Assembly: GCA_000320545.1 (NCBI GenBank)
Contig: ADNK01003120.1
Span: forward strand, 1 to 31,961
Source of the DNA: Bigelowiella natans CCMP2755
Taxonomy: Eukaryota; Cercozoa; Chlorarachniophyceae
Length of the DNA: 31,961 nucleotides
Reading direction: 5' to 3'
A model generated the notes under the pieces. It worked only from the letters and a program-made list of their open reading frames with translations. It did not search any database and was not told where the DNA came from. The position numbers were made by a program, and so were the translations under genes. This document shows, piece by piece, positions 23,740 to 31,002 of the stretch (within the stretch, counting starts at the first letter, position 1; each line of letters starts with the position of its first letter).

Positions 23740-24421
23740 TTGAGACGCAGTGAAAGGGAAAACGACCAAATAATGGATTCTTACTTTTGCAGGCATCGAA
23801 AAGTGGCGAATAAGGATTTCTGATTTTGCGTAAGTCCATTGCATGATTTGCTTTTGAAGCGCATCTTGCACACGTACGTACGCGCATGCGAGCGCATTCA
23901 TCCTTGAGAATCCTCAGCTTGTCTTGTTTAGGGACTGGAAAAGACGCTATCAGTAGTAGAACAATATGCACAAATATCCACTGCTTTTTGCCTTATAAAT
24001 TTGAGGGATTACGAGAGCGCAGTCTTACTGTTAATTGTGATGTAGCTCGGCCAGCGCTAATAAGGAAGGTCTCATCCGTCTCTCAAGTACAGGTTGTGTG
24101 TGTGTGTGTGTGTGCACGTGTGCTCATGTGTGCTACACATGGATTTATCAAAATAATGAATCCATTTACCCTTAGGCAGATTTGGGATCTCTACGAGGCA
24201 GGCAGGTGCTCGAGGGTTTCTTCTTGGGGCGGGGTAGACATGATCCTGTAGGTGGAAAAGAGGGGGTGGGGGGGGAGGGGGGCATAGGCCGAAGGCCAAT
24301 GCAACCCTAGAGAAGTGACCTCATCTCGATTTCATACCGTCCTAAACTGTCAATCCCAGCAACGATGCTAACACAAACATCATCATGAATTATGTAATAA
24401 TATCTGATTCTATGTATGTGT

Positions 24422-24459
<38 letters not shown>

Positions 24460-24619
24460 TTAAGGTTTCATACGTTGGGTCTCCTCAACGACGCATGCAA
24501 ATCAGGCTGCTACCCACACAAAGCAAGGTGTTGATTTGGTTATGTATTGGCGATGATGCTGTAAATCAGTGCACGTATTTGTTTTGACTGCATTTCAAAT
24601 CTCAACAATTTCTATAAAA

Positions 24620-24675
<56 letters not shown>

Positions 24676-24880
24676 GAGAGAGCGAGCTTATAGTTTTTGC
24701 ACACGGAAGATCTTACACGTTAATATATATATATATATATATATATATTATGTACATTCTATTTTTGTGTTCTATACGTGCTTTGCGATCTAAGGCGACC
24801 TGGGGAAGAGAGATGGGTCTGCGTGCGTGTATACAGGCGTAACGTGCTACATCAAGTCTTGGTAGTATACGTCGTCAAAG

Positions 24881-24951
<71 letters not shown>

Positions 24952-27766
24952 AGAGAGAGAGAGTTGTTGTTGTCGTATTGCTGGTAGCCTATTAACGTTA
25001 TTTTCGATGAACCCCATGCAATACTGATAGGAACATCGCCTGCAGCGCGAGTGTGAGCTCCATCTCGGTAAGACGTGGGCACAATTGCGCGAGAGACGAC
25101 GAAACCTGAAAACAGTTGCACTGCTATTCTGATATGGGTAATCTCCGCCTTCCTCCTTGATGATCTTGCTTTGTGTATGCGGCGTGATGCTATCAGGGAA
25201 GCACGGGGGAGCACGTCTACAGCCTCACCTGTTGATCCTGAAGCTCATATCTCGCGTAAGAAGCTGTGGTGGCGAATTGGAATGCGAAATAGCACGTGGC
25301 CCCTCTCCCGTTGTGTGTTGTTGTTGTTATCATTACTGTTGATTGGAGGCTGCTTGCTATTAAATACTCCAGGTGGATTTAAAAGGATGCATTTTCATGA
25401 CATCGCCGCTGATGCACATAAAGACGCTCCAGCATCGAATCTTGGCAGCAGACGGGAAACCGATGGTAGTTCCCCACCATACATCTATGTTTCAACAAAA
25501 GCAATATCATCAATGTCTTTGATGGCATCAGGGTGAAGCATTTGCGATCTGTATCGCAATACAGCTGTCTATGGCCTTGGATCATGTGCATAAGTAAGGC
25601 GCAGTAGACAAGGGGATAGTGCGACATATCTTTGACCCATTTCTCACAGCTTTTCTTATGCACTATATTGTGCTCTCATTCCTCCTTTGTGTTCCTGCGG
25701 CGTGGGTAGCGATGAGAGGCCTATCCATTTTTGTTAAGCATACGTGCATAAGGGGTCAATTGGCATCGTATTTGCTCCATGCATTTGTTGTAGCGGACAA
25801 GAACATCTACCCACAAATTAGGCACGGTGTAGCTCATGGGGAAATCGCAGCTAGGCACGTACTCTTCACAGGAGCGGTAACCCAACTGTGTAAAAGGGTG
25901 GGGGGGAGGGGGGTGGGGGGGGAGGGACACTAGATCTCGACCGTAATTTTTCTACTTTTTTGCTCTCTCAGGAAAATTTCTCTTTTATCAAGCTGACTGG
26001 ATTCGGAACGTCAGGCAAGGTTTGTCCACGCGCGCGCGCGTGTGTGTGTGTGTGTGTGCATGTTTGTGCGTGGCCGTTCCACAGACACATTTGAAAACGT
26101 GCGGATTGATATATTGTAGAGGTAGAGGTCATGAGTATGTTCTTTTCCTTCAATTAGGGAGTCGACAAATCACGCAACCAAGGCAAGAATAGTGATACAG
26201 GGGGGGGGCTTTCGAGTTTACAAATGGTACTTCTGAACGCTCATGTAGAATTAGAGGAACTGTGATGAAAGGGAGGAGTGGGGGGGGGGGGGGGGGGGAG
26301 AGAAGTATAATCGGAGTACACAACTACGAGTAAACAGGCATAGTTAATAAATCCTCAATTCCTCAGGGCGATATCCACTCCATGGGTGTGCTTCTGTATC
26401 AAATGCTCACAGGAGACCTTCCGACGGTTCAGGTAGCATTTTCTCTGAAAACACTGAGAGTGGGAAAAGAACAATTGCTTTGCTTAGCACAATGAGCGTG
26501 CAGATACCTAAAAAAAACAATAATATCATATGCTATATACTTATTGTGATTGAAGAGACGCAATCATAGAGCCAGGGTCTTTCTAATTAGTTGGAAAATT
26601 TTCCTTTTTGACAGTAAATCGCAGCTATTTTCCCGACCACTTTATCAAATGTTGTCAGTGAGAGTAGGGCTTCTGAGTCTTAGACAACATCCACTGATTG
26701 ATTGTTATTTTTTGAAACAAGTATGGATCAATAAGGGAGTGGGAGAGGATGAAATCGGTCACAGTCGTGCTTTTTACTGATAAAACATAATACGAATAAC
26801 AATATCAGAGTCCAGGATCTAGCAGTAGCAATTATATCTCATGGGGCGGTGAGGCCACGGTTCGTAATTGTGTAGATCTTCGTTAGCACGTATGAAAGGG
26901 GGAGGGGGGTGGGGCAACAATCTGCATTTGGACGCCCGTTGATAATATAGAATGCTACCACTATTCCATGCACGTTCAAGTTAAATTTGATCTGCCGCCG
27001 CAACCGAAAAATTTTTAAATCCTTCTTGCGTCTCTTCCCCCGAAGGTAAGCGAGATCGGAAAGGATTGCGTCGGCAACATGATGGAATCGAAAGCAGGTG
27101 GTGATGAAGCTCTCTCTCTTTATGGAATTATGCATGTTTTCTCCTGAAAAAGGCAGCAACTCAACAAATCATATTCCTCCAGATTTCCGGTCGAATGCAA
27201 GGAGCATTCTCTCCTCCCCCTGGTTACACACCTCCGCTGAGCAAATCCAAAAGGTAAGGGGGGGGGGGGATTCTGAAGTGGGAAGAATTGAACACAGCAG
27301 TGGTCAAATCGCTGGTAGTAGATCTAACCTCATACTTTTTGCTTTTCTGCCCTTTGGCGGCCTTCTGATTGTAATTTTCAGCTGATACAAATGAAGGCTT
27401 CCGGAGATTTCGAGCCATCAGGTAGTTATCAGCCGAATTTAGAATGTTGTCGTTGATGATTTCGTGATATTTGTTAGCATGCCTCTGATGGCACTGCTAC
27501 CTTTCCTCGTTAAATGATTTGTGGTTAGGATTGATCACAACTTCGACCTGGACAGTGGTGCAGAAGTTCCTCCGTTCGTCAGTCATAGAGAGGTGCTGAT
27601 ATCTTAAGCTAGTCCAAGATACTAGACGGCTCACATCGACATTTTGATGCCACTTAACATAACTCTTACTTCCATTTACTTAGGCTGAAGCCGGAGCTTG
27701 AGTCCGAACTTTGCGTTTCGATTCCAAAGGTTACACACGACTATATAGAGCTCAGCAACCCATTTA

Positions 27767-27797
<31 letters not shown>

Positions 27798-28027
27798 GTT
27801 TTCTTGTTTGCTCTCTTGCTATCTCACTCACACTTGTTCTTCCTTTCCCAAACAATTCGCAGTGTATTCGAACTGTAATCGAATGTCGCCCTTTCTTCGT
27901 CCCTATCCGTGTCGAAGACTCAAAAACAGTGCTGGGTCGAAAGAATAAGAGGCAGCAGCGAAGCGCCCCCTCCATGTCCACTGGCCACCACTCGTCCAAG
28001 CAATCCTCTCCTGTTCATGTTAGGTGA
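12058..28027 (+). CDS. Giant multi-exon protein with C-terminal pseudokinase, about 1,794 aa
   Basis: About 56 exons link in phase from ATG 12058 to TGA 28025-28027, giving 5,385 coding nt over 16 kb. Exon coordinates are in the four block entries. The first about 1,360 residues have no recognisable fold. They are Ser/Thr/Pro, Lys/Arg and Asp/Glu-rich, with short coils and many SP/TP motifs (for example ISISPLKISK and GDLSPTSSGSRRRKS), as expected for a disordered phosphoprotein scaffold. Residues about 1,361-1,404 form a compact folded segment, followed by a kinase fold whose catalytic residues are all substituted. No signal peptide or membrane segment is seen, so a cytosolic or nuclear site is inferred. 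The block could hide two genes, but a strong acceptor at 15734 joins the two halves in phase 1. The 5' end is uncertain. Confidence 0.6.
12490..12524. repeat. (CAT)n trinucleotide repeat
   Basis: About 11 ATC/CAT units in an intron of the giant gene between exons ending 12391 and starting 12570. Histidine- or isoleucine-run frames here are not coding. Confidence 0.9.
13452..13502. repeat. (TA)n microsatellite
   Basis: About 25 TA units in an intron of the giant gene. A shorter TA tract lies at 13081-13106. Confidence 0.95.
13747..13820. repeat. (CA)n-(TA)n compound microsatellite
   Basis: About 20 CA units pass into about 16 TA units in the intron before exon 13870. Confidence 0.95.
14023..14112. 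repeat. (CT)n and (TA)n tracts
   Basis: CT units (14023-14056) and TA units (about 14075-14112), separated by about 20 bases, in the intron after exon 13870-13952. Confidence 0.95.
15942..15971. repeat. (ACGC)n tetranucleotide repeat
   Basis: About seven ACGC units in the intron between exons ending 15863 and starting 16182. Confidence 0.9.
16182..20930 (+). CDS. Giant gene, exon block 2 (Ser/Pro-rich)
   Basis: Exons: 16182-16228, 16412-16458, 16614-16728, 17125-17185, 17431-17586, 17712-17794, 17993-18053, 18094-18146, 18280-18380, 18557-18606, 18721-19020, 19088-19129, 19498-19562, 19774-20253, 20459-20512, 20652-20696 and 20906-20930. Landmarks: APPKAGKKAKKGNKKKRQP (17431), SAFPSASSSSSVAHGS, ASSSSSLSPTSTASRPQSA (18280), MTYDLRENIQLIGETG (18721), and a 160-codon exon at 19774 with FLDQPSNHISISPLKISK and KRRGRQIPATKSVLKQRHG. 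The Ser-runs, SP motifs and basic clusters imply a disordered, phosphorylated linker. The frames of 16182 and 16412 were chosen because they give the phase needed at 16614. Other frames are open in both. The exon at 20652 could extend to 20711. Confidence 0.5.
16499..16592. repeat. (CA)n-(GA)n-(CA)n compound microsatellite
   Basis: CA (16499-16518), GA (16518-16548) and CA (16559-16592) blocks fill most of one intron of the giant gene. Confidence 0.95.
16762..16818. repeat. (CT)n-(CA)n compound microsatellite
   Basis: About 17 CT units followed by about 9 CA units shortly after the donor at 16729. Confidence 0.95.
18621..18656. repeat. (GA)n microsatellite
   Basis: About 18 GA units, 14 bases after the donor at 18607. 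Confidence 0.95.
19289..19381. repeat. (CG)n-(CA)n-(GA)n compound microsatellite
   Basis: Six CG units, imperfect CACATA units, then about 28 GA units with one AATA interruption, in the intron before exon 19498. Confidence 0.9.
21016..23829 (+). CDS. Giant gene, exon block 3 (linker plus pre-kinase module)
   Basis: Exons: 21016-21137, 21241-21304, 21393-21488, 21675-22141, 22472-22643, 22857-22996, 23369-23428, 23496-23532 and 23793-23829. The segment at 21016 is helical (IDESTISNTLKRLSRELSEM). The long 21675-22141 exon is Ser/Gly/Asp-rich (SSSRSPDSKWDDGSCSHSEG). 22857 is Lys/Arg/Ala-rich. The last three exons form one compact segment: NEIQRIKLRINLHKSTPKL, GALLCEDLARALG and IEKWRIRISDFA, which reads like a small strand-helix-strand module just before the kinase. 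The start of exon 21675 is the weakest point. The frame is open back to 21548, but only the acceptor at 21674 matches the incoming phase, and an A8 run at about 21630 could hide an indel. Confidence 0.55.
22330..22378. repeat. (CA)n/(CGCA)n repeat
   Basis: Imperfect CGCA and CA units in the intron between exons ending 22141 and starting 22472. That intron also carries a CATCAT run at about 22171-22190. Confidence 0.85.
23610..23739. repeat. (CT)n ... (GA)n inverted microsatellite pair
   Basis: About 30 CT units (23610-23670) and about 20 GA units (23691-23739) are separated by about 20 bases. The two arms are mutually complementary and lie inside the 260-bp intron between exons 23496 and 23793. 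Confidence 0.9.
24415..24459. repeat. (TG)n microsatellite abutting an acceptor
   Basis: About 21 TG units end five bases before the ATTAAG acceptor of exon 24465, standing where a polypyrimidine tract would normally be. A shorter TG tract lies at 24094-24112. Confidence 0.9.
24465..28027 (+). CDS. Giant gene, exon block 4 (pseudokinase and tail)
   Basis: Exons: 24465-24527, 24795-24861, 25046-25067, 25197-25255, 25373-25465, 25532-25593, 25822-25876, 25972-26019, 26158-26226 (or to 26244), 26367-26432, 26625-26720, 27098-27253, 27382-27421, 27529-27592, 27684-27729 and 27863-28027. The kinase fold in order: beta2-beta3 WVCVRVYRRNVLHQVL; helix C RECELHL; beta4 LLILKLIS; beta5-hinge GCIFMTSPLMHIKTL; helix E EAFAICIAIQLSMALDHVHK; catalytic loop HGVAHGEIAARHVLF; beta8 and DFG site FIKLTGFGTSGK; helix F GDIHSMGVLLYQMLTGDLP; helix H TSAEQIQKLIQMKASGDF. 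The tail is basic and Ser-rich (RKNKRQQRSAPSMSTGHHS). Exon 26625-26720 may be optional, since skipping it keeps the frame. Exon 27529 has a second attractive frame. Confidence 0.75.
24620..24749. repeat. (CA)n-(GA)n and (TA)n tracts
   Basis: CA-GA compound tract (24620-24675) and TA tract (24722-24749) in the intron between the first two kinase exons. Confidence 0.95.
24880..24948. repeat. (TA)n microsatellite
   Basis: Two long TA arrays separated by TTATTATATG in the intron after exon 24795-24861. Confidence 0.95.
26029..26059. repeat. (CG)n-(TG)n compound repeat
   Basis: Short CG and TG arrays just after the donor at 26020 in the kinase region. Confidence 0.9.
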
Positions 28028-28703
28028 AATGAGTGAGCAGAGAACTAATTCGTAGCGTTTGAACGGCAACAAGTGATGTACATCTAAAAGATTGCTTCTG
28101 ACGTTGTTTGCGTTTTGAGACACACAACTGTTGCCGTCTGCGCACAATGCCTTGTTCATATATATGAAGGCGCGGTGATGAAACGTGGCACTGTATTGCG
28201 TGCTGTAGCGAGCTAGCAAGGTCGCTGCAGATTACAATTAAGTTTGAGCATAAAAACATGCAAACACATATAAATCTCCATACTTCTAAATTGTTTAGAT
28301 CATTACGCTTGCATGCATGTTCTTGATGATATAAGGATGATATGACACATGTCATTACGCTCGTTCAATACAACGATGCCGCTACTAGATCGATTCAACT
28401 GAGAATGGAGCGCCACCGCAATGCCATGCACGCAAAGTTTGAAGTATGTAACCATGGGGGGGAACCGCGAAACATCAATGACACACAGAGCTTGTGTGTG
28501 CATGTCTGCTATATGTAAATGCTTTGTTCATTTGAAAAAATGGCTGGAAACTTTTCACGCATGATTTACATCCCCATGCTCTCCACCAAAGCATCGAGCA
28601 GACCACGGCGAAGGGACGTCCTTCGAAGTTTTGGTGCATTCCTGATTCAAAAAATAACGAGATGTCAGTGTCAGGAAAATGTCCAGATGGTGCCGCCGCA
28701 TCA
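28028..28703. other. Convergent intergenic spacer
   Basis: This stretch lies between the stop of the pseudokinase gene and the stop of the minus-strand lipase gene. It presumably carries both 3' UTRs. Minus-strand open segments at 28641-28570, 28505-28349 and 28224-28020 can be spliced in phase, but the lipase frame already ends at 28704. I do not call them a gene. Confidence 0.45.
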
Positions 28704-29076
28704 TTATTGAGGTGCACGCACCGCGCGTGGCCCTGGGACAAGATCGTCATAGTAGTGCTTGTAAATGTGCCGTTCGGAGAAACACTCACTGATATGAATA
28801 ACACCTCTGAGTGATGATGGTGCCCAAAAAATTCTAAGTTGGGAGTTGAAACCCGCATTCTGGCTTGGATGAATTGACAGGAAACTTCTCGTAGCAGCGC
28901 CGACAGGATGAAGGCTCCTTAGTATGGCAGAATAATGGCAATCATCATACAATAGGCCAAGCAAACTGTAAATCGACCTACAATTGGTCACGGTAGGAGG
29001 GCATGAATTTATCTCGAAGGCATACCAGCATATCTTAGGCTTGTCGTTGAAACCACAGACCCTTAACCCCCCACCC

Positions 29077-29137
<61 letters not shown>

Positions 29138-30252
29138 CATATGTATTTAGTATTAATATGGGTGAACCAAGGAAGTAAAATATGGATTTCGACATTGTTG
29201 TTACCTCTCCACTGCTAAACACGCAGAGCATGGCTCCTGAGAATAAACGTGTATAAAACTTTTGGAATGGTGTGGGATCGCTTCACGGCCAAAAATTGGA
29301 TTGACCAGTTATTCAAAGCACATACCCAAAAAAGTAGTATTGGATAGAATACCTGAAGTCTGTTGTTGGGGGCAAACCGATTCGACGAAAACTGGATCAT
29401 AAGGATCCTGTTCAATACAACATTTCCCAATGCTTTTCAACGCGATGTCCATTCTGCAACATGTCGGTGGGAATGCTTTCAATAAAGCTTCGCTGTCTTG
29501 CATCCGTCCGTGTTTTGATTCGTGCCCCCCCCCCCTCCCCCAAACCTTACCGCGAGGACGGCAAACTTGGAATGATCGAGAGATACTGCTGGGCCTAGCA
29601 CTGGGAATTGAGGAAAAACCAAAAAGTGGGGAAAAGACGAGATTATTCTATGCTGCGGGGGAGAAAATGATCGGTCTCTAGCCGTTGAAACCATTTCCAT
29701 GTTCATCGGCTCATTTTCTATCGAGGCGGCCTAACCTTGAGCGACAGGAGGGGCTGCAAAACTAAGCGCTCGGACAATACCCTTCTCCTCCACCGATGAT
29801 GCTGCCTGATTGAATCTCGCTGCCACCACCGTGGCTAGGCCCTAGGCCATGAAGTTGAACACAAGTTATTGGCATACCGAAGCATGCTGTTAGCGCTATT
29901 GTGGTACTACCGCTCCGAGGGAATGGCCCGTAAGCATCACCCTAATCCCGTCGTATTTAGCTTGTACCTGAGCACAAGTAGCAATAGTCAGTGCACACCA
30001 GATTGAAGGGGTCGGCGAAGCACTACAGACGAAATCGACTTGCGGTACCACCTCCTCAACAAACGTTAACGCACTGCTCGCGTAGTCAAGAGTAGACTCA
30101 TTGAACGCATTGCGGCAATTATCCTGAGTTATGCCAGCATTTTTGGATGATACCGCGGTGTCAGAGTGTTGCTTACAGAAGTTTGTGTGTGAGTGTCTGT
30201 GAGTGTCTGTGAGTGTGTGAGTGTGTGAGTATGTGTGTGTGTGAGTGTGTGA

Positions 30253-30283
<31 letters not shown>

Positions 30284-30919
30284 GTAATTTCAATGGCAAT
30301 GTTGATTTATATCTACAGGAAGCTCAGAATACGGTATCCTCTCCCAAAGCATTTGATCCGCACAACTATCGGCTAAGTGGCTCGGTTCGGAATCACCCAA
30401 ATCAGTGCCTACATGGGGAAGTGGGGGGGGGCATGGGGGGGGCATCAGAGAGATGTTATTGTGTAAAGTTTCAGTACAAACCTCGAAAGGCTACGATTGC
30501 CTGGGAAGGGTTCCCTGTAGCTGTATCAGTTTTGAGGAAGAGCAAAGCCCGCATTCCGCCATTGACCGGGTCTTGATAAAGCTCAAACGACCGTGCCCAC
30601 CCTGGCACTGTGGCGTTGTCGTACCTACTTTTCGATAAGATGCGTTCGACTAAGTACGTGTGTAGCTTTCACGGTTTCCTCTCTTATACCTCGGGTTGTA
30701 GTAGCTTCCACGTGTGCTCACGTAGCTGAGAAACGTGGCGTTGGCAAGCGGGCCCACGGCGCGGCGGAAGGTGGAGTCATCACAGGTGATAAGAAAGGAG
30801 AGATCGTCCCACTGTGGAACATCCCACTGTGATTCCACAGGGGGGTGTTCCACGGAGACGGCTGCCGGCCATAAAGAGAGCGCCAGCGTGAGCGCTGCGA
30901 GTGTGTTGCTGCCCACCAT
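28704..30919 (-). CDS. Secreted class 3 lipase, 356 aa
   Basis: Minus-strand exons, 5' to 3': 30919-30690, 30624-30482, 30408-30317, 30123-29911, 29841-29736, 29594-29551, 29407-29353, 29236-29205 and 28859-28704. The total is 1,071 nt, in phase, with a TAA stop. Residues 1-22 (MVGSNTLAALTLALSLWPAA) form a signal peptide, so it should enter the secretory pathway. Class 3 lipase landmarks: AIVAFRGTDLG (FRGT at about 123-126) near the oxyanion region, and the nucleophile elbow LTGHSLGAGLATVVAARF with Ser223 split by an intron just after GHSLGA. These are followed by the conserved strand ALSFAAPPVAQ. A candidate acid is in ADPYDPVF (Asp277 or Asp280). A candidate His is His336 or His340 in SERHIYKHYYDDL. 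The expected reaction is hydrolysis of acylglycerol or other ester bonds. The start of exon 29407 is the least certain edge. Size fits the family. Confidence 0.85.
29080..29138. repeat. (CT)n-(TA)n compound microsatellite
   Basis: About 17 CT units followed by about 12 TA units in the last intron of the minus-strand lipase gene. Confidence 0.95.
30181..30283. repeat. GTGAGTGTCT and (TG)n repeats
   Basis: Imperfect decamer units (GAGTGTCTGT, GAGTGTGTGA) grade into a pure TG array, in the intron between lipase exons 30408-30317 and 30123-29911. Confidence 0.9.
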
Positions 30920-31002
30920 GGGTCGTAGAGGACAGTCCTTCTTGGGTCGGCAGGAGCCGCAGGGATTTGGGGTCGCTGTCAACTAAATCCCCTTTGTTTC
31001 CC
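30920..31002. promoter_or_regulatory. Putative bidirectional promoter
   Basis: Only 83 bp separate the lipase ATG on the minus strand from the proposed ATG at 31003 on the plus strand. No TATA box is visible. If both starts are right, 5' UTRs and core promoters must overlap or the true starts lie further downstream. Confidence 0.35.

Larger units (their letters stand above)
24465..26432 (+). other. Degenerate kinase catalytic core
   Basis: Model residue numbers. The beta3 lysine of VAIK is Arg1437 (VCVR). HRD Asp is Glu1534 (AHGE) and the HRD Arg is Gly. The catalytic-loop Asn is His1539 (IAARH). The magnesium-binding Asp of DFG is Gly1555 (TGFGTS). The glycine loop position reads LLNDACKSGCY. 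No APE is found between the GFG and helix F. Established knowledge: these residues bind ATP/Mg and carry phosphotransfer in active kinases. Inference: no catalysis; an allosteric or scaffolding role is likely. Confidence 0.75.

Noticed and set aside
23886-24251. Plus-strand open frames between exons 23829 and 24465
   Set aside because: Several frames look protein-like, but none offers an acceptor and donor that keep the phase 2 link needed into the kinase N-lobe.
25075-25536. 153-codon plus-strand frame with a hydrophobic, membrane-like stretch
   Set aside because: It spans several kinase exons and their introns in the wrong frame. Phase-correct splicing gives kinase motifs instead, so the apparent membrane segment is intron sequence.
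28020-28641. Three minus-strand segments (28641-28570, 28505-28349, 28224-28020) that splice in phase and overlap the pseudokinase stop
   Set aside because: They were first joined to upstream exons that proved to belong to the lipase, whose frame ends at 28704 in family-consistent sequence. Without that link there is no start and no family signal.
30650-30982. 110-codon minus-strand frame starting at 30982
   Set aside because: The signal peptide begins at the internal Met at 30919. The residues before it (Pro/Cys/Lys-rich) would mask it, so the shorter start is preferred, and the frame past 30690 is intron.
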